Positions 1-6,893 of a stretch of DNA of 10,392 nucleotides are shown piece by piece (within the stretch, counting starts at the first letter, position 1; the number at the start of each line of letters is the position of its first letter). The translations under genes and the position numbers were made by a program. Below the pieces are notes generated by a model. That model did no database searches. It was not told the DNA's origin and saw nothing but the letters and a program-made list of their open reading frames with translations. The stretch is taken from the NCBI GenBank assembly GCA_003024985.2, contig PXIH01S0041380.1. One strand, written 5' to 3'. Source of the stretch: Euperipatoides rowelli. Its lineage: Eukaryota; Onychophora; Udeonychophora; Euonychophora; Peripatopsidae.

Positions 1-43
1 CTACCTTATCAAAGGCTTTTTGAAAATCTAAGAAAATTAGAAG
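1..43 (-). pseudogene. LINE reverse transcriptase fragment, cut by the window edge
   Basis: Read on the minus strand, this stretch encodes FLDFQKAFDKV. That is the first catalytic block (motif A) of non-LTR retrotransposon reverse transcriptases, and its first Asp (codon 28-26) would bind metal. The frame stays open upstream to about position 100, but the residues there (rich in Trp, Tyr and Phe) do not resemble the usual approach to this motif, so the recognisable homology is only about 14 codons. The rest of the domain would lie left of position 1. A 12-base A-run on the plus strand (115-126) lies behind it. The motif is highly specific, so the family call is good, but the clade cannot be set. 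It is oriented opposite to the other LINE pieces in the window and belongs to a separate insertion. Confidence 0.75.
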
Positions 44-309
44 CCAGAAATACCAATAGTAGGTACAACCTTCGAAGGCAAAGAAACCAACCCAACGTTT
101 CATAGAACAGTTCTAAAAAAAAAAAATGAAGAATAATCTAATGATCTAAAATATTTCATTTTAATTTAAATTAATTTAATCATCTGTTTGTTAATTGTTT
201 TAATAATAATTTTATAGCTAACAGTATCACTGCATAATCATTTGACTATTAGTTCATAAAATGATTGGTCATTTGTTTATTAAGATAACCAATAGGGGGA
301 GGAAAGTAG
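44..309. other. AT-rich spacer, nothing recognised
   Basis: There is no coding signal on either strand. The stretch holds a 12-base A-run at 115-126, long AT-only stretches at 150-180, and a purine-rich tract at 294-307 (AGGGGGAGGAAAG). No LTR, target-site duplication or transposon terminus could be identified here. Confidence 0.5.
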
Positions 310-613
310 TTAATAAAGTAGTTGGATATAAGATGGCATATGGACTTGATGTATTTTATTACATAGTGCAAACACATTATTATCCAGAAGATAATACTGG
401 TAAGAAACATTTATAATTATACTAGATAGTATCTTTAAGATGTAAATTAGCATATAACATATAGATTCACAACAAATGTTAGAATTATCTTCTGTAGTAT
501 CAATAAACTCCTCCCAACACTCATCCAAATTAAATTTAAAAGTTACTTTTTTGTCTTGCATTATTAATTATTGCATTATGTTGATCTAATAGATCGTAAC
601 CTATAATAATCTG
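310..613 (-). pseudogene. Retropepsin C-terminal part of an LTR retrotransposon, frameshifted
   Basis: On the minus strand 613-560 reads QIIIGYDLLDQHNAIIN. This resembles the C-terminal block of retroelement aspartic proteases, the ILGxDFL...A.ID pattern that follows the flap. The continuation is found in a different frame, in an 83-codon ORF (561-310) that begins with QDKKVTFKFNLDECWEEF. A one-base slip near 558-562 therefore separates the two parts. After about residue 30 the 83-codon ORF becomes hydrophobic and no longer resembles a retroelement protein. It may simply be open non-coding DNA, and I do not read it as a membrane protein. In an autonomous element, reverse transcriptase should follow; none of its motifs is seen between 520 and 44, so pol is deleted, too decayed, or outside this copy. 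Confidence 0.6.
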
Positions 614-772
614 AAAATAACTATTAGAAAAGAATGGTGCTATGCAAACTGGTTGTAAAAATTTTATTTTTCCTATCGTGAGAGGAGCAACCATTTATAA
701 TCTATCAGTGATTGTTTTGATAAGGGAGAGCATAGAGTTACCTCTCTTTTACAACATTTGATTCGGTTATTT
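614..772 (-). pseudogene. Middle of the retropepsin region, heavily decayed
   Basis: This links the N-terminal and C-terminal protease pieces on the minus strand. Short stretches such as TIGKIK (about 685-665) and a Phe-rich approach to the IIGYDLL block suggest protease flap and core sequence, but stops and frameshifts interrupt every frame. It is assigned to the protease mainly by its position between two better-supported pieces. Confidence 0.4.
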
Positions 773-1153
773 TTAAAGTATTATTGATCCACCACCGAAA
801 ACTGAACGCCAATATCCAATAGTGTCAGTAAATTCAATAATTTTTATCACCGGCTTATCTTTATACCGTTTTACAAACTTTATTGTTGTAGTCTTGGGTT
901 TTGTGTAAGTCTGATGTTTAGATTCGCCTTCCTGTATTTGATTCATCACATTTACTGCTGAACTACTCTTTTCATTACTGTGACTGCGCCAGCGTGTCTC
1001 AATATCAGACAGAACATTCTCAAAAAATTCTTGAACTTTATTTTCAATAACATTATTCGTATTATGATTTTGTTTAATGTTTTCTCTATTGCTAATAACT
1101 TTATTATATTGGACAGCGGGATCGCTTTGATTTAATAACTGCCATAAATTATG
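773..1153 (-). pseudogene. LTR retrotransposon linker and protease N-terminus, open frame without start codon
   Basis: A continuous minus-strand frame of 126 codons is bounded by stop codons at 1156-1154 and 775-773. It has no ATG near its start, as expected for the inside of a polyprotein. The first 80 or so residues are polar and rich in Asn, Gln, Glu and Ser, typical of the spacer between nucleocapsid and protease. The end reads KPVIKIIEFTDTIGYWRSV. The position, the Asp-Thr-x-Gly string (Asp codon 825-823) and the following RSV resemble the catalytic DTG/DSG loop of retropepsins, with an extra residue inside the triad. If this reading is right the active site is broken. The upstream gag frame (ending FPSQFIT) meets this one through a frameshift close to 1154. 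Confidence 0.55.
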
Positions 1154-1650
1154 TTATGAATTGAGATGGAAAATCTAAATCGTTACTATTACAATTTTCT
1201 ACTTTTGACATATCTTGTTTATGGACACCTGAACGAGAAACATGCCTACTCTGACCTTTAGCCTCATTCACATTATATTCACAAGACTCAGCAAGTCTTA
1301 ACGACTTAGCACTCATCTTGTAACCTGAAATAAACTTTTTTTATGGGATTATTATCAGTCATGATATGGGTTCCTGAGCTATTTTTAGTGTGCACTGCTC
1401 CCCAATCCGTGGAACCTAAGGGTGGAGAACTCTGGCATTTAAAGCCATGCTGCCTGCATTATTTGCTACTATCGTTGGATTTGACACATTTTGAACTGGA
1501 GACGTTTGCGCGCTTAAAGCTACGTTGTCCGCCTCACGTTTTCTGCAAAAATGTTCAATATGGCCATTTTTCCACAATATCTACAAATAATTGGATTGCC
1601 TTTAGCAGGTGGAGCAGACACTTTACAATTGACAAATTACTTCATACCCA
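1154..1650 (-). pseudogene. Gag nucleocapsid region with a frameshifted CCHC zinc knuckle
   Basis: The minus strand contains a zinc knuckle of the CX2CX4HX4C type, the nucleic-acid-binding motif of retroelement nucleocapsids. Cys codons are at 1585-1583 and 1576-1574, in the frame reading CRYCGK. The His codon is at 1562-1560 and the last Cys at 1547-1545, in the neighbouring frame (GHIEHFCRKR). The span is 41 bases instead of 42, so one base is missing, and the five-base homopolymer at 1567-1571 is the likely place. Downstream the sequence is Ala, Asn and Ser rich and then polar, as in Gag-Pol linkers. A single knuckle fits Ty3/Gypsy or Copia; the protease that follows does not decide between them. 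Confidence 0.7.
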
Positions 1651-2202
1651 ACTTTAAATCCTCAAATTGCCTATCTAGATTTTACGCTAAGCTAATACTT
1701 GTGGCACATTGTTCATTTAGTCTAACTTGATCTTTTAGCTATTTTCCATGGATATGGCAAAATCAACTGCTTCCTGGAAACCTCTGGTATTTGCCGTGAT
1801 TATTTCCTATCTAAGGTAAGGTAGAAGTTCATCTTTAAATTGTTCATAGAGGTTATTCTCGAAATCTAACTGAGAACATGGAGGAGGAGGTCTAAGTGGC
1901 TCAGCCAGGGCTGCTAAACAAAATTACTTTTTCACCAGGAATTTGTATACATTCTTTGAACAATTTTTTTAGTTCTTTTTTACTTGGTTTTAAAGAAAAC
2001 ATCCTAATTAGCTTCCTTAATCTATCCCTTAAACCTAAGTTTATTTGGTTACCCAGCCCTGAAAATTATAAACTCCTGGCTCTACCCTGTCTCTTACTCT
2101 CTAGTATTGATTACAGCGGTGCTCAGGCCATTTATACTCATCAAATAATGCCTGAAACTTAATCACAAACCTTTCCCCTCCAAACATATCCTCGGGCAAG
2201 TA
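1651..2202 (-). pseudogene. Gag capsid-like core, heavily interrupted
   Basis: Minus-strand pieces in several frames keep the order expected of a retrotransposon Gag. First comes ERFVIKFQALFDEYKWPEH (about 2178-2122, in frame with the upstream gag ORF through one stop). Then follow a Lys-rich amphipathic stretch KPSKKELKKLFKECIQIPGE (about 2003-1944), NLYEQFKDELLPYLR (about 1857-1813) and FQEAVDFAISMEN (about 1784-1746). The last two match the 'F..GL.PELR..I....F.EA...A..ME' pattern at the end of the Retrotrans_gag domain. Stops and frameshifts occur roughly every 50-150 bases. Two plus-strand ORFs over this interval are antisense shadows and are not annotated. Confidence 0.6.
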
Positions 2203-2652
2203 TTAAAATGGTGCTAGAGTAGCAATTGGATCTACACCAACTCGAGTCAACCATTCTAAAGGCATGACACAAACTGTACTTGACGGAGGAATCAAATTAT
2301 CAGCCTGATTTGTCCTAAATGATTCTGAACACTTACTCGCTGCCAAAGGTGGTGACGGTTCAACTTTAACAGCAGATGTGGGCACTTTTAACAAATTATT
2401 GTCCTGTAAAACCTCTTCCCTACCTAGAAATTGATTATTACTAGTATTTATATTATAAATGGATTTGATAGGAGTCACAAATTGATAAGCTGCCACTTCA
2501 TTTCTCTGTAAAACTATCCTGCTTAAACTTAACGATTTTTCTAGCTCGCTCATTCGTTTCATCATACCTTCAATCATATAAACCAATTCATGTCCATTAT
2601 TAGATCTAATGTTTTGATTAGAAACTAATCTCTTCATCACACAAAGGCTCAT
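2203..2652 (-). pseudogene. Gag N-terminal half of an LTR retrotransposon
   Basis: A 149-codon minus-strand ORF carries the pre-capsid part of Gag. Residues 20-50 (HELVYMIEGMMKRMSELEKS) form a likely amphipathic helix or coiled coil, fitting a Gag multimerisation role. The end, WLTRVGVDPIATLAPF, leads into the capsid-like block in the next feature, in the same frame after a stop codon. The ATG at 2652-2650 is probably not the true start: a short frame with a better start (2744) lies just upstream and is separated only by a homopolymer slip. No nuclease or polymerase motif is present. Recognition rests on the collinear series Gag, zinc knuckle, protease rather than on this segment alone. Confidence 0.6.
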
Positions 2653-2744
2653 CTACTCGTTTTTTTTTTAAAAATATCATCATCACCTAATAAATCAGGA
2701 TCATTATCCTCCTGAATATTGACTAATGACCCACTAGATACCAT
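2649..2744 (-). pseudogene. Probable start of gag, separated by an A-run frameshift
   Basis: A 31-codon minus-strand frame starts with an ATG at 2744-2742 and reads MVSSGSLVNIQEDNDPDLLG. It stops just after a ten-base A-run (plus-strand T-run at 2661-2670). The acidic N-terminus and its position directly before the 149-codon gag ORF suggest that it is the real N-terminus of Gag. A length change in the homopolymer would account for the loss of frame, either as a genuine indel or as a sequencing error. Confidence 0.5.
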
Positions 2745-3102
2745 TTTAAAATCACAGGTAAGTAATTTTATGCTACTAAAATCTATTATTAAATAATGTA
2801 TTTCTTAAAAATTATATTTTCTTAATCAGGAAGAAATGTTTCTCTTTATATTTAACAAATTCAATATTCATAAAAAATAGTTTGTGTTGGAGTTTCTTAA
2901 TTCGGACCACATATCAACAGTAAAAAAATATTTGTAGCCTACTAAAAAAAATATAAACATTTGTTAGCCAAATAAAAACATATACTTGACTAACTACCGT
3001 CAACCGTGGTAACTTTAACCCTTTGCATTTAACTTTGACCCAAGTGTAAAAAAAGATTAGTTTTATTGCAGTGCTTCAATTTATAGACCAATGCTGATGT
3101 TT
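2745..3102. other. Non-coding AT-rich stretch upstream of gag
   Basis: No coding signal is visible. Two imperfect copies of a roughly 28-bp unit lie in tandem at 2928-2954 and 2955-2983; both contain ATTTGT, then AGCC, then an A-rich tail. A candidate TTAA transposon terminus lies at 3015-3028. No tRNA primer-binding site or LTR end was recognised for the LTR element whose gag starts at 2744. Confidence 0.45.
3015..3028. repeat. Unpaired TTAACCC-type terminus
   Basis: TTAACCCTTTGCAT shares its first ten bases (TTAACCCTTT) with the 18-bp terminal repeat of element B and follows the TTAA-CCC form of many piggyBac-type ends. No matching inverted end was found in the surrounding block. It could be a third, truncated element or a chance match in AT-rich sequence. 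Confidence 0.35.
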
Positions 3103-3148
3103 CTGGTACCAAAAGATAGGTAGCAGCACTGGCTTCAAGAATTAGTCA
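3103..3148 (+). repeat. 46-bp direct repeat, copy 1
   Basis: This 46-bp segment (starting CTGGTACCAAAAG, ending AAGAATTAGTCA) is identical to 3812-3857. It ends exactly at the N at 3149. The sequence after copy 2 reads on smoothly toward LINE ORF1. See copy 2 and the findings for why this looks like an unmerged contig overlap. Confidence 0.95.
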
Positions 3149-3164
3149 NGCAATAATAAACCCA

Positions 3165-3181
3165 GTAATAATAATAATAAT
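3165..3181 (+). repeat. (TAA)n microsatellite
   Basis: Five perfect TAA units plus a partial unit lie just after the N at 3149 and just before the first recognisable reverse transcriptase codons. The frame that enters the reverse transcriptase reads them as a run of Asn. Confidence 0.85.
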
Positions 3182-3596
3182 ACAGCCTTCAGAACTAGCA
3201 TATTTCCAAAATGTTGGAAATTAGGTCTTATTTTATCTAAATACAAAAAAAGGAAACAAAAATAGTTTAGACAATTACAGACCAATTACAATGTTATCAA
3301 ATCTGTCTAAAATATTATTAAGAGAATGATTCTTAACAGAATAAGATTACATAATATAAAACATAATTATTTTCCTGACAATATACACGGTTACATAAAA
3401 CATAGATCTACAATCACAAACCTTAATCAAATAACTTATGAGATTTTAAGCTGTTTAAATAACAAGATTCCCATAGATATAATTTATATAGATTTAAATT
3501 CGGCTTACGAAACCATTAAACATGAAGTCATTTATGAATGCTTATATAGAGGTGGTTTTCCAGGATATCTAATCAGATTAATAATGAGCTATTTAA
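3182..3596 (+). pseudogene. LINE reverse transcriptase, first half (CR1/Jockey-like)
   Basis: This is the N-terminal part of a non-LTR reverse transcriptase, which in a live element copies the RNA onto nicked chromosomal DNA. In order it shows FRTSIFPKCWKLG (the 'FP..WK' block), NYRPI (3273-3284, in a different frame), FPDNIHGYIKHRST (the 'Q.GF..GRS' block) and YIDLNSAYETIKH. The last is motif A, with the catalytic Asp codon at 3491-3493 intact. Two compensating frameshifts flank NYRPI, one near the A-run at 3244-3251 and one near 3325. The frame then runs open from 3326 to the TTAA at 3593-3596, where it is cut at SYL. The protein resumes at 4912 with SDRYITIEINGE, so the break is an insertion and not a deletion. 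Confidence 0.88.
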
Positions 3597-3810
3597 CCCC
3601 TTCCCATCTGACAAAAATGTTAGCTTTGTGCCAATTTATCTCCATTATTTTGATCATTTTAACCTTGTTTTTATTGTCTTATAAAATTATAAATTTTTAT
3701 GTAAATAAATAGTACTATATACCATTATAAAGGTAATGAAATAGTCTNCAAAATGTTATATTGGAATTTTAATTTATTTTAAATTTTGTCTATAAAAACA
3801 CAGTCTACAT
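3597..3810. other. Left arm of TTAA element A plus a short N-bounded block
   Basis: From the CCCCTTCCC terminus to the N at 3748 the sequence is AT-rich and non-coding. Translation continuing from the reverse transcriptase frame to 3712 is hydrophobic read-through into the element and not a domain. The block 3749-3810, between two Ns, is AT-rich with no recognisable content; it could be more of element A. Confidence 0.5.
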
Positions 3811-3811
3811 N

Positions 3812-3857
3812 CTGGTACCAAAAGATAGGTAGCAGCACTGGCTTCAAGAATTAGTCA
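3812..3857 (+). repeat. 46-bp direct repeat, copy 2
   Basis: This is a perfect copy of 3103-3148, starting immediately after the N at 3811. It is followed by about 40 bp leading to the open frame of LINE ORF1. A perfect 46-bp repeat in which both copies stop at an N, one at its right edge and one at its left, is what two contigs sharing a k-1 overlap (k = 47) would leave if scaffolded without merging. Confidence 0.95.
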
Positions 3858-3899
3858 GTGTTTTAGTAGTTCATGATTCTGCCACCAAAGCAGCACTAG

Positions 3900-4692
3900 T
3901 CAACTGTGTGTATTGCTGATGTTAAAGATTTATCAATTTCACATACAATTAAAACTGTAAAAGCTAGCAAAGACGAGGTAATGATTAATTTGTTAAATAT
4001 AAACGCACACAGGATGGATAATATAGAGAACTCAAATAACGTAATAGACCTTTCTAGTAAGACAAAACATATAAGGAAGATTCAGTCAATAGAAAAGAAT
4101 AATGTTATTATCAACAATTCAGAAAATCAAACAATCGAGGAAAAATTCACTGTAAATCAAAATATAGTTATTGAAATGGAAAAAATAAGTGAGAAAATTG
4201 AAGCGCAGAAAAATAGCTTTAACAAAAAACTTAACTTCATCGAAAGCAGAATTAAACACATAGAAGAATTAAATAATCAAATCAATTTATGTTAAAATAA
4301 GGAGGATTCACAAACCTTAAATCAAATTAATACAAACAAGATATCAAAGCCTAATTTTAATGTACAAAATATGAAAAATATCAAAGATGAAACTGTACAG
4401 AAAGCAGAAAAAGATAAAATAATTAATAAAATACGAACTATAACTTATGTAAACTACAATTATACTTATCAGAGCTTTGAAATGTTCATATCAGGAGTAA
4501 ATGGAAAGTGGAATATTGATCTATTTCTGAGAGAGATATCTAGTTATATCGATCCTAGAGATGATATAATTTGCCATCAGTTAAAATCCAAATCCAAAAT
4601 ATATAAAAATTTCTATTTGAAATGTAATAGAGTGTCCTTGAATAACATTAAAAATGTAAAAAGATGGAATTACAATGTGAATTTTTCTCTGT
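3900..4692 (+). pseudogene. LINE ORF1 protein, first part
   Basis: One plus-strand frame runs from the stop at 3897-3899 to the TTAA at 4693, broken by a single TAA at 4293-4295 (codon next to Cys), which one substitution could explain. The first in-frame ATG is near 3981. Residues around 60-130 are Lys/Glu/Ile rich with heptad character (EMEKISEKIEAQKNSFNKKL), a likely coiled coil used by ORF1 proteins to multimerise. The later part (YQSFEMFISGVNGKW...YKNFYLKCNRVSLNNIKNVK) has the alternating pattern of the RNA-binding domain found in many LINE ORF1 proteins. This is inferred from pattern and context. The frame is interrupted at Phe 4692-4694 by TTAA element B and resumes at 8118. The endonuclease and reverse transcriptase of the same element follow from 8967. 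Confidence 0.7.
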
Positions 4693-4710
4693 TTAACCCT
4701 TTCCACTCCA
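4693..4710 (+). repeat. Left terminal inverted repeat of TTAA element B
   Basis: The sequence is TTAACCCTTTCCACTCCA, an exact inverse of 8100-8117. The terminus begins inside the ORF1 Phe codon at 4692-4694. The element's own sequence then continues for 11 bp to the N at 4722. Confidence 0.9.
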
Positions 4711-4742
4711 ATGGCGATTCTNAATCTATACATTCATTATAA

Positions 4743-4911
4743 TTTTTAAAACATTAAAATGTAAAAAATATTTAATTAAATGAAATACCGTATATCTTGA
4801 AAAAAAAAAGATTAATGAAAATATCTTCTTATGACCGATAAAGGTGTCGTCCGACAAAGTGTCACATACCATTATGACCGAAATATCGGTCATCTGAGGT
4901 TAAGGGGTTAA
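4743..4911. repeat. Right arm of TTAA element A with subterminal palindromes
   Basis: Near the right end there is a perfect 8-bp stem, ATGACCGA (4874-4881) with TCGGTCAT (4886-4893), around a four-base loop. The same ATGACCGA word appears a third time at 4831-4838, and TGTCG-TC-CGACA forms a small palindrome at about 4844-4855. Repeated subterminal motifs next to a TTAA terminus are common transposase-binding arrangements in TTAA elements; that role is inferred. The terminus carries two TTAA tetramers four bases apart (4900-4903 and 4908-4911). Confidence 0.65.
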
Positions 4912-5870
4912 GTGACAGATATATTACGATAGAAATTAACGGTGAAAGAACAAAGTATAATTTGATAAATACTGGATTTCCACAAGGTGGGCATTGTCTT
5001 CTTTTCATTTTAATATAGTAATAAGAGATATAGCTGTAAAGCATAATAAACATATATTAGTTTATGCTAACGACATAAAAATGTATGGTACAGTGGATAA
5101 TATAAAAAGTCAACAAAGTCTGCAAATCAATCTAAATGATTTAAGTAATGATTGTAATAAGAGAGGATTCTCATTAATATGAACAAAACTTCAGTACTAC
5201 ATTTAGGAAAAAATAATACAAGATCTAATTACTTTTTAAATGGTGATAAAATTAAAACTGTAAAAATACATAAAGACCTAGGGTTGATATTTGATGATGA
5301 ATTTGACTTTGATAAACATATTGATTCAATTTGTAATTCCATAAATAGTAAATTTGGATATATAAAACAAAACATAAAATATATCACTGCTGATCTTTTT
5401 CACATGATATGCACATCATATTTACAACCTATCATAGATTATGGCTCAACAATTTTTCAATTGCATAAAAAAAAGAATAGAGTTAAATTAGAAAAAATAT
5501 TTAGAAAAATGACAAAAAAAGTTATAGGATTTAAACAATTAAACCACGTTAATAGATACAACAAACTGAAATTATTGTCATCTATACAGTGAATTCTAAA
5601 AAATGATTTAGTATTCATGTTCAAAGAGATAATATTACTTAAAAATACTAACAATCTCTTTAAATTAAATAACAGACCTAATAAAAGAACACATATTTTC
5701 ACTGTTGCTGTACAAAATAAGGGTAATAAATATAAATATCAATCTTGTGATGAAGCATAAAACAGTGGAACAAAATTCCTAAAGAACTCCTGACAAGTAC
5801 TTTGGGAAATTTCAAAATCAATATTGAAGCACATATAAGAGCGAAGTGTCAANATGATGTCGATAGTTAA
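4912..5870 (+). pseudogene. LINE reverse transcriptase second half and C-terminus
   Basis: This continues the reverse transcriptase broken at 3596. SDRYITIEINGE is followed by GFPQGG (4974-4991, motif B). After a frame change come NIVIRDI, then YANDIKMYG (5063-5089, motif C), HLGKNN, KTVKIHKDLGLIFDDEF (motif D/E region), a thumb-like segment and YGSTIF. The C-terminus has QWNKIPKELL and GNFKINIEAHIRAK, the WN.LP...FK..L ending of CR1/Jockey-group proteins, and closes with a TAA at 5868-5870. Motif C should be F/YADD; here the first catalytic Asp is Asn (codon 5069-5071), so this copy could not polymerise. Lesions include frameshifts near 4994, 5180 and 5758 and a TGA at 5590-5592. The N at 5853 keeps frame. 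Confidence 0.92.
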
Positions 5871-6212
5871 TAATTAGCGTTGTTGGGCCATACAATGAGA
5901 GATGGGGAGTAGAAAAATATAGAAGAGTTGTCGGAGCTGAAAACTTACGTACGAACAGATGTGTTGTAGTATACTGTCTGGCATTGGGGTATGGGATTAG
6001 TGTTTATTCACCATGATTTCTGTATTGTAGTATTTAGTTAATATTTTGAATAGGGGTTAGAGAAATTAGATTTTATATAGTCTTGTTATGTAATAAATCT
6101 ATGTAGTATATCTGTAATCATATAATCTAGTCAACATATTGTATGATTAGATTAACACTGTATAATCACTAGCTTAAATCTTTTAAATTGTAAATAAAAT
6201 AAATAAAAGAAA
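5871..6212 (+). other. 3' UTR and tail of the CR1/Jockey-like LINE
   Basis: No ORF follows the reverse transcriptase stop at 5870. The stretch is non-coding, somewhat GT-rich at first and then AT-rich, and ends in AAATAAAATAAATAAAAG (6190-6207). An A-rich or AATAAA-repeat tail is a usual LINE 3' end. The exact terminus and any target-site duplication could not be fixed. The next recognisable coding sequence, from another LINE, starts within about 10 bp. Confidence 0.6.
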
Positions 6213-6216
6213 ACAT

Positions 6217-6893
6217 AACCAAAAATCTAACTAATAGAATAGGCCTATTTAAAAAACCAAAAAAAGTTGGTCCAAAAAATATAAAAAATGACTCTTACTA
6301 TTATGGGGATGATTTAGATCAGTTCATCAATAATAAATATAAAGATGAAATGACTTTTGATAAGCAGATATCATAATATTTTTAACGTTGAAATTGATCA
6401 AGATTTTGCTTTTAACTTTGAAATTACAGAGGAAATGATTGATGATGCTATAAACAACTTAAATATATATGCTCCTCCTGGCCCTGATTCAGTTGGTCTT
6501 GATTTATATAAAATATATTAAATGACAACCTTGCTGGATCATATGACATTGTAGCCTAAACCAATCTTATTTTTTTCTAATCAATAAAAATGATAATAAA
6601 GATATGTCAAAAACTGTTCTNAATGATTCTAGGCCAATAAGTATAGAAAATGTTGATCAAAAGATTTTTACGAAAATATATAACACATTTTTTATTAAAA
6701 AGGCCGCTAGACTTCTAAATCCTTTTTTATTTGCAGCAAAGGGTAAATCTATTCAAACCCTTTGTTCTATTTGACTGAAGCAATAGACACAATTTCTAAA
6801 TTAAGAAATAAAGAGGTGATTTTATTTATTGTTGATTTTACTCAGTCATTTAATGTGTCACTGAAATATATCTCTGAAAGAATAATAGAATTA
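6217..6893 (+). pseudogene. Second LINE: L1-like reverse transcriptase fragment
   Basis: This is the N-terminal part of a different reverse transcriptase. A 50-odd-codon Lys/Asp-rich lead-in (ends QIS, stop near 6376) is followed in another frame by FEITEEMIDDAINN and APPGPDSVGLDLYKIY. The latter is the 'APGPDG....FYK' block of the L1/Tx1/R4-type group. Next come DSRPISIENVDQKIFTK ('RPISL.N.D.KI..K'), FAAKGKSIQTL ('Q.GF..GRSI') and VILFIVDFTQSFNVSLKYI, which is motif A with Asp kept, although the usual second Asp is Asn. The 3' remainder, including YADD, is missing: the frame passes at about 6894 straight into a PHD-finger ORF1. The N at 6621 is in frame (Leu codon ctn). The fragment lacks endonuclease and is a dead remnant. 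Confidence 0.8.

Larger units (their letters stand above)
3593..4911. mobile_element. TTAA transposon A (piggyBac-type ends), interrupting reverse transcriptase
   Basis: The left end reads TTAACCCCTTCCCATCTGAC (from 3593). The right end reads GAGGTTAAGGGGTTAA (to 4911). The termini are inverted over TTAACCCCTT and then diverge. One TTAA lies at each edge, and removing 3597-4911 restores codons tat-tta-agt-gac (Y-L-S-D) in the frame of the reverse transcriptase. This is the mark of a piggyBac-superfamily element, which duplicates TTAA on insertion. No transposase motif is seen, so it would be non-autonomous. Only 3597-3747 and about 4743-4907 look like its own sequence. The part between (LINE ORF1 and the 46-bp repeat copy) is bounded by N bases and probably does not belong to it. 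Confidence 0.75.

Noticed and set aside
290-309. Purine-rich tract resembling a polypurine tract of an LTR element
   Set aside because: It is purine-rich on the plus strand while the gag-protease region reads on the minus strand, so the orientation is wrong, and no LTR end follows.
310-561. 83-residue minus-strand ORF with a hydrophobic stretch, possible small membrane protein
   Set aside because: Its first 30 residues continue the protease C-terminus in a shifted frame. The hydrophobic part is what AT-rich DNA encodes by chance, and there is no independent sign of a gene.
1343-1657. 104-codon plus-strand ORF
   Set aside because: It is antisense to the nucleocapsid and linker region on the minus strand, which carries a recognisable CCHC motif. 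It shows no motif of its own.
1896-2162. 88-codon plus-strand ORF
   Set aside because: It is antisense to the gag core, with composition explained by the complementary strand and no domain.
2928-2983. Two imperfect tandem units, considered as CRISPR-like or regulatory repeats
   Set aside because: There are only two degenerate AT-rich copies, with no spacers and no related genes. This is a simple local duplication at best.
3597-3712. Hydrophobic C-terminal extension of the first reverse transcriptase piece
   Set aside because: It is read-through into transposon A. The true continuation of the protein starts at 4912.
3103-3811. 46-bp repeats as a target-site duplication of an inserted element
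   Set aside because: It is far longer than usual duplications. The enclosed segment is an internal reverse transcriptase fragment with only one transposon terminus, and Ns touch the repeat edges.
4862-5053. 63-codon minus-strand ORF
   Set aside because: It spans the right end of element A and overlaps the plus-strand PQG block of the reverse transcriptase, so it is a shadow.
5457-5702. 81-codon hydrophobic minus-strand ORF
   Set aside because: It is antisense to the Lys-rich C-terminal region of the reverse transcriptase; Leu/Phe richness is the expected reverse image of Lys/Asn codons.
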